Assembly (NCBI GenBank): GCA_963766345.1
Contig: CAVXZL010000012.1
Coordinates: 186,001-250,000, forward strand
Direction of reading: 5' to 3'
Origin: DASVFB01 sp963766345
GTDB lineage: Bacteria; Actinomycetota; Thermoleophilia; Gaiellales; Gaiellaceae
Length of the DNA stretch: 64,000 nucleotides
Of the stretch, positions 23,954 through 33,632 are shown piece after piece. The notes beneath the pieces were generated by a model. That model saw only the letters and a list, made by a program, of their open reading frames with translations. It was not told where the DNA came from and ran no database searches. The translations under genes and the position numbers were made by a program. How positions within the stretch are numbered: the stretch's first letter is position 1; each line of letters opens with the position of its first letter.

Positions 23954-24810
23954 GCCTCGAGCCGCCCGTAGTCCGCAAGGATGCGCAGGCTCCTGAACGT
24001 CCAGACCCCGCGCCACTCGCTGACGGCCGCGACGCTCGGCGGCTCCCACGTGATCGGCCAGCCGCCGTCGTCCTGCTGCCTCGCCTCGAGCGCGTCGAGG
24101 TGCCGCTCGATCGTCGCGTCATCGAAGAGGCGGCGCGCGAGCGCTTCGGGATGCGGCGCGTAATCGAGCGGCGTCTTGACGTATCCCTCGGTCGTCGGGT
24201 CGAGCGCGACGAGCTCGTCGAGGATCCGCTCGCCCAGCCGTGCGAAGACCTCGTCGGCGCGCGCTCGATCGGGGACGTGCTCGAGGAACTCGAGCGCCGA
24301 GATGGCGTCGTCCTGACCGAGGCGATCCAGGTTCGCGAGCGCGCCGAAGACGTACTCGGTCGCCGGCGCGAGCCACTCGTGCTCGACCTCGTGCTTGTGC
24401 AGGAGCCCGGCGATCGAGGCGGTCGGATTCGGGTATGCCGCTCCGGACGGCTCCCACCACGGCGCATGCGGCCCCTCGCTGACCGTCGCCAGGACGAAGT
24501 CCATGCCGCCTTCCTCGGTCGTCACGGCGACGAGCCAGTCGCACGCGCGCTCGACGATGCTTTCGTCCCAGATGTCGACTTCGTCGAGGATGCGCAGCGC
24601 ATGCTCGAGTGGCACAGGTTGGCTCGAAGGCCCGCGCAGGTCGGGCTCGAGGGCGTTGCCGAAGCCGCCGTCGTCGTTTCGGTACGCGAGGAGCGCCGTG
24701 ACGACCGCGTCCGCGGATCCGCCGCCGAAGCGGTGCTCGAAGCGCCGCCGTTCGAGGACGCGTGCCTCGCGCAACATGAACTGATCAGCCGCCGCGAAGT
24801 CGACGCTCAC
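23950..24810 (-). CDS. Alpha/alpha-toroid protein of unknown function
   Basis: This 286-residue protein has repeated helix pairs with FGGGSADAVVTALLAYRNDDGGFGNALEPDL and LEARQQDDGGWPITWEP. The DGGFG and DGGW repeats are typical of prenyltransferase/squalene-cyclase-like alpha/alpha barrels. No catalytic DxDD motif is visible. It sits between GH1 and GH4 genes with GTGA overlaps on both sides, so it is co-translated with glycosidases and may handle a sugar or act as an accessory. Function unknown. Confidence 0.75.
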   Translation of the reverse strand: MSVDFAAADQFMLREARVLERRRFEHRFGGGSADAVVTALLAYRNDDGGFGNALEPDLRGPSSQPVPLEHALRILDEVDIWDESIVERACDWLVAVTTEEGGMDFVLATVSEGPHAPWWEPSGAAYPNPTASIAGLLHKHEVEHEWLAPATEYVFGALANLDRLGQDDAISALEFLEHVPDRARADEVFARLGERILDELVALDPTTEGYVKTPLDYAPHPEALARRLFDDATIERHLDALEARQQDDGGWPITWEPPSVAAVSEWRGVWTFRSLRILADYGRLEA

Positions 24811-26105
24811 AGGCGGTTGCTCCGCGCGATCTCGCCGTAGGCGCGGCCGCTGTCCTTGATCGTTCGCTCGAACGTGTCGTAGTCGACGTGCACGAGCCCG
24901 AAGCGCGGCTCGTAGCCCATCGCCCACTCGAAGTTGTCCATCAGCGACCAGTGGAAGTAGCCGCGCACCGGCACGCCTTGCTCGATCGCCTCGTCGATCG
25001 CCCGGACGTGATCTCGGATGAACTCGACGCGCCCGGGATCGTGCGGCGCCTCCGGGTAGATCGCACCGTTCTCGGTGATGTAGATCGGAGGCGCGCCGTA
25101 GTCGTCGCGCAGGCGCACGAGCAGCTCGGTCAGCGCCCACGGCGCGATCTCGTACCCGCCGCCGGTGAGCGGGTAGTCCATCTGCCGCGCGGACAGAACC
25201 TCGTACGGGAGCGGCTCCTTGCCCGGCTTCGCGCGGATCACGCCGCGCGAGTAGTAGTTGACGCCGACGAAGTCGCTGCGCGTCGCCATCTCGTCGAGGT
25301 CGCCGTCGCGGACGAAGTCGAGCGGGCCGACCCGCTCCTCCCACAGCCGTCGCATGTCGTCGGGATACGACGCCTTCAACACGGGATCGAGGAACCAGCG
25401 GTTGTGGTAGCCGTCGCAGATCGACGCCGCCTCGCGGTCGGCGTCGTCGTCACTCGCCGGGTACGTCGGGAAGACGCTGAACGCGACTCCGACCTCGCCT
25501 TCACCCAACTCCCGTGCGGCGCGTCCGTGCGCGAGCAGCATGTGGTGGATCGCGGTCAGCGCACCGCGGAGGTCGCGCTCGCCCGGAGCGTGGAGCCCGT
25601 CCGCGTGACCGAGGATGCCGTGCACCCACGGCTCGTTGATCGTGCACCAGCGCGTGACGCGGTCGCCGTACGCGTCGAAGCATGCGCGGGCGTACTCGGC
25701 GAAGGCATCGACGGTCGCGCGCGAGCGCCAGCCGCCCTCGTCCTGCAGCGCCCGCGGCAGGTCCCAGTGATAGAGCGTGACGAGCGGTTCGATGTCCTTT
25801 TCCAGCAACGCGTCGATCAGGCGGTCGTAATGCGCGAAGCCGCGCGGCTCGCGCTCGCCGCTTCCGCTCGGAAAGAGCCGCGGCCACGCGAGCGAGAGGC
25901 GGTACGCGTTCACGCCGAGCTCGGCGATCAGGTCGACGTCCTCGCGCCAGCGGCGGTAGTGGTCGCACGCGTCCGTGCCGAGATCGCCGCTCTCGCCGGC
26001 GAAGTCGTCCCAGATCGACGGGCCACGGCCGTCGGCGTCGAGCGAGCCTTCGATCTGGAAGGCCGACGTCGCCGCGCCCCAGAGGAAGCCGTCCGGGAAC
26101 GTCAC
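24807..26105 (-). CDS. GH1 beta-glucosidase
   Basis: This 432-residue retaining glycosidase has the N-terminal signature FLWGAATSAFQIEGSLDADG, acid/base E158 in CTINEPW and nucleophile E345 in YITENGA, with YHWDLP and WSLMDNFEW aglycone and glycone elements in place. Length is standard for the family, and there is no signal peptide, so it works in the cytoplasm. Likely substrates are beta-glucosides, beta-galactosides or beta-mannosides. GTG 26105 overlaps the upstream stop (GTGA). Confidence 0.92.
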   Translation of the reverse strand: MTFPDGFLWGAATSAFQIEGSLDADGRGPSIWDDFAGESGDLGTDACDHYRRWREDVDLIAELGVNAYRLSLAWPRLFPSGSGEREPRGFAHYDRLIDALLEKDIEPLVTLYHWDLPRALQDEGGWRSRATVDAFAEYARACFDAYGDRVTRWCTINEPWVHGILGHADGLHAPGERDLRGALTAIHHMLLAHGRAARELGEGEVGVAFSVFPTYPASDDDADREAASICDGYHNRWFLDPVLKASYPDDMRRLWEERVGPLDFVRDGDLDEMATRSDFVGVNYYSRGVIRAKPGKEPLPYEVLSARQMDYPLTGGGYEIAPWALTELLVRLRDDYGAPPIYITENGAIYPEAPHDPGRVEFIRDHVRAIDEAIEQGVPVRGYFHWSLMDNFEWAMGYEPRFGLVHVDYDTFERTIKDSGRAYGEIARSNRL

Positions 26106-27755
26106 GCCGCCAGCATCTCCTCGCACGCGTGGAGCAACACGCCGATCGACCACGCGTGCGACAGCGGCAGCAGCGACCCCTTCGCGCCGAAGCAGTCGGT
26201 CTGCAGGTAGCGCTCGGCTGCCATTCCCTTGCGCGCGCCGAAATCGCCGTCTTCCCGCGCGATGAACTGACGGAAGCAGTCGAGGTTCTCGAGCGCGCTC
26301 GCGCGGTACGGCTCGCCGAGTCGCATCAGCTCCGGGAGGCAGACCAGCCCGAACGCATGCAGGTGCTGGTTCGGCGGCGAGGCGTTGTCGGCGCCGCGCG
26401 TCCTGAAGCCGTGGCGGCCGAGCACGGTGTCCGGCTCGAAGTGCACGTCGTACGTGTAGCGGAACGTCAGCGTCCAGTCGGCCGCACGGCGCGCGTTCTC
26501 CCAGTCCTCGAGCGCGGCGAACGCCATGACGGCCACGTAGCCGTCCTCGGAGCTCGGCGCGAGGTCGACGTCCTCCGGCGCGCCGCACCACGTGTCGAAC
26601 TGCGCGTAGTGAGCGCCCGCGCGTCGCGCCTCGTCGAGGTGGCCGGCCGCGACGAGCGCGGGGATCCACGACATGCCGGCGGTTCCCTCCCACGACAGTG
26701 CGTCGCCGGTCTCGAGGCTGTGTGCGGACGGGAAGGCGCCGTCCTCGCGCTGCGTGCGGAGCGCGACGTCCATGTTGCTGCGTGCCGCGGCATGCCACCG
26801 CTCGCCGGCGCGGAGCATGAACAGCGTCGCGTCCGCGAGCGTGCGCGCGTGTGCACGACGATGGTCGTGGTGCCAGCCCCACGTCCAGCCGCGGTCGTGC
26901 GTCCATTGCGGCCAGAACGTGCCGCCGGGCGCGAGGTTCGACGCGACGTGGTCGAGCACTGCCTCCGCGGCACGCACGTACTCGTCGTTGCCGACCCGGC
27001 GGCCGTGCCGCAGGAGCGCGTACGCGTACGGCACGCCGCTGATCCAGGAGACGTGCATCGCGTCGCGCTCGACTGCGCCGCTGAAGTGGGTCGTCTCGAC
27101 GAGGCGAGGCGGATCTTCGCGGAAGTGCCAGCGGTGGAGCCCCCACGCCGCGAGCTCGGCCGCTTCGGCCACGGACACCCAGGCCGCGTCCGAGGGACTG
27201 TCTCTGGGACGTGTCACTTCGCGGCGCCAGTCGCCGTCGCTCTGCCGGAACTCGAGCTCCACCGACTCACCGGGCTGCCAGCGGTGCGTCCGCACGTCCG
27301 GCGGCTGCGGCGTGTCGGAGCCGTCGTAGCGCAGCGGCTCCTCGCGGTACGGGAAGTCGAGCCAGATCTGCGGTCGGCCGTCGCGGTACGCGAAGCCGAC
27401 GCCCGACTGGCCGAGCGGGCGAGCGCTCGCTCGTGATCAGCCCGGCGCCGCGCGCGAAGACGGCGGGCGTCGCACAGCGGTCGGCACGGAACGACCACGA
27501 GTCGGATTCCATCCTCGCGACGTCGACGCGGCCCGGCGTGAAGCGCGGGTAAAGGCATGACGACCTCTCCGGACGGTTCTCACCGTAGAAGATGCCCGGA
27601 ACGAGCCACTGCGGATCGTCGGTCGGGCGCACGTTCAGCGCGACGCGGATTCCGGCGTCGACGGGTTCGTCCCCGGTGTAGCGCACCGTCCGGCCTTCGA
27701 ACTCGAAGCCGTCCACGGACGAGCCGTCCGGCGCGAGCGCGCTAGACACGAGCAT
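26102..27755 (-). CDS. Putative sugar-processing (alpha/alpha)6 protein, frameshifted
   Basis: An N-terminal domain of about 100 residues (DGFEFEGRTVRYTGDEPVDAG, DPQWLVPGIFYGENRP) and a C-terminal alpha/alpha barrel (WISGVPYAYALLRHGRR, GTFWPQWTHDRGWTWGWH, LSWEGTAGMSWIPAL) are read in two frames. One extra G in the run 27417-27419 explains the shift; correction gives about 550 residues. Architecture resembles unsaturated-glycuronyl-hydrolase or epimerase-like barrels, but I cannot name the family. ATG 27755 overlaps the GH2 gene end by 14 bases, and the GH1 gene follows in a GTGA. Confidence 0.65.
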
Positions 27756-29727
27756 TCCAGCCCTCCTCGCGGAGCGCACCGGCTTCGCGCGCTTCGCCGG
27801 GAAGCAGGTCGAGCACGTCGCGGTCGGCGACGATGCCGAGCGCGGCGACGTCGCCCGTGTTGCGAATCGTCGAGCCGACCTCGAGCGTGGTCGGCGGGAG
27901 GTCGAGCAACGGCGCAAGGTTCTCGGTGCGCGTCATCACGTAGCGGTTGCGTCCCTCTTCGAGGTCGAGCAGGAACACGTCGTGCGCGAACGCGCCGAGC
28001 GACGCGATGATCTCACCGCAGGCCGACTCCGCGACGACGCTGCCGTCGAGGTCGACGAACCGTGCCGGCCCGGTCACGACCGCGCGCGCCTCGGCCTCGC
28101 CGCCCCACGCCCACGTCTCGAACCGCGCGCTCGGCGCACCGCGATACGCGCGCGCGACGCCGAAGTAGGCCGGCTTCGGTTCGCCGTGATAGTCGACCGC
28201 GGACGTGCACCATGCATTCGGGAACGGCTCATTGAACTGCCACGGGATCACGCCCGCGCCGCGACGGATCGTCGCCTCGACCGCGTAGCGCAGCCCGTCG
28301 TACTGGAGCCATTGAGAAGCACGCCGCATCGTGTCGACGCCGCGGATCTCGCCGCCGAAGATCTCCTGCACGAGCGCCGCGTTGATCCACCACGCGCCGA
28401 GATGCTCGTAGACCGGGTTCGTGCGGTCGCACGGCCAACGGTGCTTCTCCGCGATCAGCGCCTCGAGCGCCGCGCGGTTCGTCATCCCCTCGACGCCGAA
28501 CTCGCTGTGCAGCAGCGACGTCCGCGTGTCGTAGTGCTCGGTGTGCTTGCGCAGGCCCTGGTGCTCCCACGGTCCGTGCACGTCCTTGTCGCCGACCGGC
28601 GACGTCGGCAGCCATGTGCGCTCCAGGTCGAGCTCGCGAACGACGTCGCGGAGCGCGGCGAGCACCGGCGTCGAATCGTCGCCGTCGAGCTCGTTGCCGC
28701 CGCACCAGATCGCAAGCGACGGATGCCGCCGCAGCCGCGGCACGATCTCGCGCGCGTCGGAGACCATCGTCGCGACGAACTCCGGATCGTCCGAAGGCAC
28801 GCTCTCGATCCCCGAGCTGGACTGGACGAACTCCTGCCAGACGAGGATCCCGAGCCGGTCGCAATGCTCGTAGAACTCGTGGCTCTCGATCAGGCCGCCG
28901 CCCCACACGCGCAGCAGGTTGACGTTCGCGCGCGCGGCGAGCGCCAGCAGGCGCTCGAGCTTCTCGGGCCGCGGCACGCCGCAGAGCACGTCGAGCGGCA
29001 CCCAGTTCCAGCCGCGGATCGGCATCTCCACGCCGTTGACGCGGAAGCGGTAGTCGTCGAGCTCGATCGTCCGGAAGCCCACCTCGAACTCGCCGGCGCG
29101 GTAGAGGCGCTGCTCGCCCATGCCGTTCGGCCACCAAAGCTCGGGCGACTCGACGCGCAGCAGCGTCTCACCGTCAGCCTCGACCGTGCCGACGCCGTCG
29201 CGCAGCGTCACGACCGGGAACACGTCGGGCGGCGGATCGAAGACAACCGGACGCCAGATGCCCTGGTGGATCAGCCGCGGACAGAAGTCCCACCCGTAGC
29301 CCATGCGGCTCTTGTGCGCTCGCACGCGACTCGTGCGCCCGACCTGCGCCTCGCTCTCCGGCGCCGCGTGCACCGCGACCGCGAGCAGGTGCTCGCCCCC
29401 GGGAACGTCCACGCGAAACGGCGTGAACGCGCCGACGTGGTGCGCCACCTCCTCGCCGTCGACGAAGACCGTTGCTTCGTGGTCGACGCCGCCGAACTCG
29501 ATCGTCACGCCCTCGACGCGCGCGCGATACAACCACGTGCGCTCGGCGACCCACTCGGCCAGCCGGCTGTTCCGCTCGAAGTACGGGTCGGGCAGCTCGC
29601 CCGCACGTACGAGGTCGTCGACGACGCTGCCCGGCACCCGCGCGGGCAGCCAGCCCGGCGCGTCCCACGGCTTGTTCACGTGCCAGCGCCACTCCTCGCC
29701 GAGCCAGCCCTTGAACTGCCAGCTCAC
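27742..29727 (-). CDS. GH2 beta-mannosidase
   Basis: This 661-residue protein has a jelly-roll sugar-binding domain, an immunoglobulin-like domain and a TIM barrel. The acid/base is E346 in WCGGNE and the nucleophile E409 in LLHSEFG. RGWNWVP, LLRVWGGGLIE and HQGIWRPV are typical of the beta-mannosidase branch of GH2. It is cytoplasmic and shorter than many homologues of about 800 residues. Next to an alpha-mannosidase, it could remove the beta-linked core mannose after alpha-mannose is trimmed. GTG 29727 overlaps the GH38 stop (GTGA). Confidence 0.9.
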   Translation of the reverse strand: MSWQFKGWLGEEWRWHVNKPWDAPGWLPARVPGSVVDDLVRAGELPDPYFERNSRLAEWVAERTWLYRARVEGVTIEFGGVDHEATVFVDGEEVAHHVGAFTPFRVDVPGGEHLLAVAVHAAPESEAQVGRTSRVRAHKSRMGYGWDFCPRLIHQGIWRPVVFDPPPDVFPVVTLRDGVGTVEADGETLLRVESPELWWPNGMGEQRLYRAGEFEVGFRTIELDDYRFRVNGVEMPIRGWNWVPLDVLCGVPRPEKLERLLALAARANVNLLRVWGGGLIESHEFYEHCDRLGILVWQEFVQSSSGIESVPSDDPEFVATMVSDAREIVPRLRRHPSLAIWCGGNELDGDDSTPVLAALRDVVRELDLERTWLPTSPVGDKDVHGPWEHQGLRKHTEHYDTRTSLLHSEFGVEGMTNRAALEALIAEKHRWPCDRTNPVYEHLGAWWINAALVQEIFGGEIRGVDTMRRASQWLQYDGLRYAVEATIRRGAGVIPWQFNEPFPNAWCTSAVDYHGEPKPAYFGVARAYRGAPSARFETWAWGGEAEARAVVTGPARFVDLDGSVVAESACGEIIASLGAFAHDVFLLDLEEGRNRYVMTRTENLAPLLDLPPTTLEVGSTIRNTGDVAALGIVADRDVLDLLPGEAREAGALREEGWNARV

Positions 29728-32114
29728 CACTCGAGCAGATCGGTCTCCCGCATCTCTTCGCCCCTGACGACGAACGTCTTGATCTCGTTCGCTCCGAAGT
29801 CCGATTCGATCACGCGGCCGAGGATCTCAAAGCGCGCGTGCGAGGCGCGACCCGCGGTCTCGTACGCGCGGACGACGAAGCCGTCGCCGTCCTCGGCGCC
29901 CTTGACCGCAATCAGGACCGCGTCGCCGCCGCCGTCGTCGCCGTACGACCCGCGCTGCGACAACGGCCCTTCGTGGAACGTCTCGATCAGCCCGAATGCG
30001 GGCTGGTTGAGCTCGATCGCACGTCGCACGACGTCGGCGTCGCGCCGATCGCCCGCGTGCGGGATGAGGCGCACGTTGAAGGTCTGCTGCCCCTGATCCA
30101 TGTACGCGTAGTCGCCCTCGTCCTCGAGCTCGCGCGGGTCGTGCCAGGCCCAGACCGGGCTGCGCACGGCGCTGATCCCTATATCTCCGCCACGCACGTC
30201 GTAGCCGTATTTCGCGTCGTTCGCGACGGTCAGACCGCGGTCGGCGCCGGAGACGTCGGCCCAGGACTGCCCCGGCTCCTCGTCGCCGCCGGCCTGCCGC
30301 TCGATGAAGCCGTACGGCGTCTCGAACGTCGCCGTGTCGGTCTCCACGGACGTCGGGTAACGCAGCTTCAGCAGCGCGAGCCGCTCGCGCCAGTCGATCG
30401 TCACGCGCACGTCGACGTAGGGCGCTTCCGCGGCGAGGATGTAGTCCTCCCGCAGCGTCGAGTCTCCGTAGCGGCTCTCGACGCGCACGATCGAGCGCAC
30501 CGGCCCGTTCTCGAGCAGCCGCACCGACTCGCAGTCGAACTCGCCCGCCTCGTCGTCGAACGCGACGACGGCGTGGCCCCAGGTGTCGCTGCGGTCGTTC
30601 ACGACGACGGCGTGCTTCGCGTCGGGCGCCGCAAGATCGACGCCGGTCGCCTTGGGCACGAGCTTCGCGATGCGACCGGTCGACTCGTCGAGCTCGAGCA
30701 GCACGTGCTCGTTCTCGAGGCGCGTGTCGCTCGCAGGCGGCGCGTCCGACTCCACCGCGCCCTTGCAGATGCGGTACACGCGGTAGCCGAGCGGCGGCAC
30801 CTCGACCGGGAACGCGAGCCGCGCGCGCAGGCCGCTCATCGTCGTCAGCGAACGCGTGACCTGCATCGGCACGGGCCGACCCTCGTCATCGACGACGCTC
30901 GCTCCCTCTTCGCGCATCCACGTGTACTCGACCTCCTGCGTCGTGCGCAGCGGCCACGGGTGCGGGTTGAAGATGACGACCGGTCGCGTCTCGACCTCCT
31001 CCTGCTCGATGTGGATGCGCCGCGCGACCGACTGCACGGCCGCGTTGAACGCGTCAGCAGCCAGCGACGACGCGTGCCCGAGCTGGTCGCGCGCGTCCTC
31101 GTACGCGGGCTCGATCGCCGTGCCGGCGAGCGTGTCGTGGAACTGGTTGAAGAGCACGAGCTTCCACGCGCGCGTGAGGTCGTCCAGCGGGTAGTCGCGG
31201 AAGCCGAGCGAATCCGCGATCGCGCACCACTTCTCCGCGCGGAGCAGCAGGTTCTCCGCGCGGCGGTTCCAGCGCTTGATCCCGGAATGGGTCGTGTAGC
31301 AGCCGCGCGAGTGATGCTGCAGCTCGCCGCGCAGCGTCGGGATCTCGCCGTTCGCGTCGACGCCGTCGAAGAAGCGGCGCAGCGAGCTGGGCTCGAGCCG
31401 CGGCAGGTCGCCGCGCTCGTTGAGCCGCTCGATGCACTCGAGGTTCGCGATCGTCGGGCCGCCGCCGTGGTTCCCCACGCCGTAGAACACGGCGTAGTCG
31501 TCCGTGCTCGCCGGTAGGGACGCGATCGCCTTGTCCACGTGCTCGCCGATGTCGTCCTTCGGCGCGCAGTACTCGTGCGGGATGCGGTACGCGAGCACGC
31601 GCGAGCCGTCGGCGGCCTCCCAGCGGAAGAGCGGCGTGTCGAACGGCAGCTCCTTCGGCCCGGGACGCAGGAAGACGTACGAGTCGGCGCCGCTTCGCGC
31701 AAGGATCTGCGGGATCGTCGCGTTGTGCCCGAACGAGTCGATGTTGGCGCCGGTCGTCGCCGTGATGCCGAACTTCTCGCGCAGGTACCGCTGGCCGTAC
31801 AGCGCCTGGCGCACGAACGACTCGCCGCACGGGATGTTGCAGTCCGGCTCGACCCACCAGCCGCCGATGATCTGGAAGCGCCCCTCGGCGACGCGTGCGC
31901 GGATCTGCTCGAAGAGCTCCGGGTCGCTCTCCTCGATCCACTCGAAGAAGAGCGACGAGTCGCACGTGAAGACGAAGTCCGGGTACTCGTTCATCCGGTC
32001 GATCGCCGACTGGAAGGTCGCGCGCACTTCCTGGTAGCCCTCGGGCCACTGCCACAGCCACACGGGATCGATGTGCGCGTTGCCGATCATGTGGATGACG
32101 CCGCGCTCGCTCAT
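29724..32114 (-). CDS. GH38 alpha-mannosidase (short form)
   Basis: This 796-residue Zn-dependent retaining mannosidase has Zn ligands H14 and D16 in GNAHIDPVWLWQW and nucleophile/ligand D126 in GANIDSFGHN. It also has the C-terminal beta-sandwich domains with GYRVYRI and ETPYGFIER. The catalytic domain begins directly at the N terminus, with no signal peptide. The ATG overlaps the SIS gene stop (ATGA). The likely role is trimming imported alpha-mannosides; linkage preference is unknown. Confidence 0.92.
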   Translation of the reverse strand: MSERGVIHMIGNAHIDPVWLWQWPEGYQEVRATFQSAIDRMNEYPDFVFTCDSSLFFEWIEESDPELFEQIRARVAEGRFQIIGGWWVEPDCNIPCGESFVRQALYGQRYLREKFGITATTGANIDSFGHNATIPQILARSGADSYVFLRPGPKELPFDTPLFRWEAADGSRVLAYRIPHEYCAPKDDIGEHVDKAIASLPASTDDYAVFYGVGNHGGGPTIANLECIERLNERGDLPRLEPSSLRRFFDGVDANGEIPTLRGELQHHSRGCYTTHSGIKRWNRRAENLLLRAEKWCAIADSLGFRDYPLDDLTRAWKLVLFNQFHDTLAGTAIEPAYEDARDQLGHASSLAADAFNAAVQSVARRIHIEQEEVETRPVVIFNPHPWPLRTTQEVEYTWMREEGASVVDDEGRPVPMQVTRSLTTMSGLRARLAFPVEVPPLGYRVYRICKGAVESDAPPASDTRLENEHVLLELDESTGRIAKLVPKATGVDLAAPDAKHAVVVNDRSDTWGHAVVAFDDEAGEFDCESVRLLENGPVRSIVRVESRYGDSTLREDYILAAEAPYVDVRVTIDWRERLALLKLRYPTSVETDTATFETPYGFIERQAGGDEEPGQSWADVSGADRGLTVANDAKYGYDVRGGDIGISAVRSPVWAWHDPRELEDEGDYAYMDQGQQTFNVRLIPHAGDRRDADVVRRAIELNQPAFGLIETFHEGPLSQRGSYGDDGGGDAVLIAVKGAEDGDGFVVRAYETAGRASHARFEILGRVIESDFGANEIKTFVVRGEEMRETDLLEW

Positions 32115-32665
32115 GCGGCTGCCCACTCGTCCACGCGGTCGACGATCACGTGCATCAACAGCAAGTGCATCTCCTGCACCCGCGCCGTGGACCCCGACGG
32201 CACGACGAGCGCGACGTCCGCGTGCTCCGCGGCCGGCAACCCGTCGCCGCCGGCGAAGAGGATCGTCTTCGCGCCGGCATCGCGCGCCGCGCGCAGCGCG
32301 CGCACGACGTTCTCCGAGCGCCCGCTCGTCGTATAGCCGATCGCCACGTCTCCGTCGTGCGCGTGCGCCTGCACCTGCCGCGCAAAGACGTCCTCGAACG
32401 AGTAGTCGTTCGCGATGCACGTGACGACCGAGGGATCGACGCTGAGCGCGATCGCGGCGAGGGGACGCCGCTCGCGCTTGAACCGACCGACGAGCTCGCC
32501 CGTGATGTGCTGCGCATCGGCTGCGCTGCCGCCGTTTCCGAACGAGATCACGCGCCCGCCGCACTCGTACGCCGCGACGATCAGCCGCGCGGCCTCGTCC
32601 GCCGCGGGAAGAAGCTCCGGCATCTGCGCGAGAAGCTCACCGTGCTCCGCGAACGCTTCGGACAT
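32111..32665 (-). CDS. SIS-domain phosphosugar isomerase (GmhA-like)
   Basis: This protein of about 184 residues is a phosphosugar-binding SIS domain with ISFGNGGSAADAQHITGELVGRF, YTTSGRSENVVRALRAARDAGAKT and QEMHLLLMHVIVDRVD, characteristic of sedoheptulose-7-phosphate isomerase GmhA and its relatives such as DiaA. It heads the long GH38-to-aldolase operon. ATG 32665 is preferred to an upstream in-frame start because TACGTT lies seven bases before it. Its role in a mannoside operon may be a ketose/aldose phosphate isomerisation, not LPS heptose synthesis. Confidence 0.8.
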   Translation of the reverse strand: MSEAFAEHGELLAQMPELLPAADEAARLIVAAYECGGRVISFGNGGSAADAQHITGELVGRFKRERRPLAAIALSVDPSVVTCIANDYSFEDVFARQVQAHAHDGDVAIGYTTSGRSENVVRALRAARDAGAKTILFAGGDGLPAAEHADVALVVPSGSTARVQEMHLLLMHVIVDRVDEWAAA

Positions 32666-32672
32666 CCGCGGC

Positions 32673-32678
32673 AACGTA
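32673..32678 (-). promoter_or_regulatory. -10 element of the SIS-GH38 operon
   Basis: TACGTT on the minus strand, seven bases before ATG 32665, in the 52-base gap after the ROK gene. Confidence 0.4.
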
Positions 32679-32717
32679 CACGACGCTCAGCGCCTGCTTC
32701 GGCGTCTGCGCCAAGCC

Positions 32718-33632
32718 TCACAACAGACGCTCGTACGCGATCGCCGCGGCGCCGACGACGCCGACCGTGTCGCCGAGCTCGGCCCCGACGACCTCGAGCG
32801 AGCGCGCGACCGGCCCGATCACCTGCGCGCGCACCTGCTCGCGCACCGGCCCGAGCAGCTGCTCGCCTTCGCGGCTCACGCCGCCGCCGATCACGACGCG
32901 CTCCGGCTCGAAGACGTTCGCGAGCGACGCGATTCCGCACGCGAGCGCCTCGCAGGTCTCGTCCCAGACCCGCTTCGCAACGGCGTCGCCCGAGCGTGCG
33001 GCGCCCGCGACGCCGGACGCCGTCTCGACGTCCAGCCCAGCCTCGCGCGCGCGCTCCGCGATCGACGTGCCGGACGCGTACGCCTCGAGACAGCCGCGCC
33101 GGCCGCAGCCCTTGCAGCGACGTCCGCGCCAGTCGACCGTGACGTGCCCGAGCTCGCCGCCGTTGCCCGTTCGCCCACGGAAGACGCGTCCGTCGAGGAT
33201 GACGCCCCCGCCGACGCCGGTCGAGACCGTGAGGTAGACCATGTTGCGCGTCCCGCGCCCGGCGCCGAAGCGGTGCTCCCCCGCCGCCGCGGCGGTCGCG
33301 TCGTTGTCGAGCACCGCGGGCAGCCCGAACTCGGCCGAGGCGAGCTCCACGATCGGCACGTCCGTCCAGCCCGGCAGGTGGAGCGGTGCGACCAGCACCC
33401 CGAGCCGCGAATCCAAGGGCCCGCCGCAGCCGATTCCGACCGCAGCCATCGCGGCGCCCGACGCGTCCGCCGCCTGCCGCCCGAGAGCGAAGAGCCGCCG
33501 CAGCCCATTCTCCGGCCCGCGCGCAGCCTCCGTCGGCGCGACGACGAAGCCCTCGACCCGCCCCTCCGCATCGACGACCCCGGCGGCGAGCTTCGTGCCG
33601 CCGATGTCGAGCCCGAGAACGGGCGCAGCTAT
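32718..33632 (-). CDS. ROK-family sugar kinase
   Basis: This protein of about 304 residues has the ATP motif VLGLDIGGTKLAAGVV, GELGHVTVD, and the zinc motif CKGCGRRGCLEAYASG of ROK glucokinases and mannokinases, with no N-terminal DNA-binding domain, so it is a kinase and not a repressor. It probably phosphorylates glucose or mannose. The start is odd: no ATG, GTG or TTG is in frame between the permease stop and the ATP motif. The best match to relatives is ATA 33632, overlapping the permease TAG as ATAG. Confidence 0.85.
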   Translation of the reverse strand: MAAPVLGLDIGGTKLAAGVVDAEGRVEGFVVAPTEAARGPENGLRRLFALGRQAADASGAAMAAVGIGCGGPLDSRLGVLVAPLHLPGWTDVPIVELASAEFGLPAVLDNDATAAAAGEHRFGAGRGTRNMVYLTVSTGVGGGVILDGRVFRGRTGNGGELGHVTVDWRGRRCKGCGRRGCLEAYASGTSIAERAREAGLDVETASGVAGAARSGDAVAKRVWDETCEALACGIASLANVFEPERVVIGGGVSREGEQLLGPVREQVRAQVIGPVARSLEVVGAELGDTVGVVGAAAIAYERLL

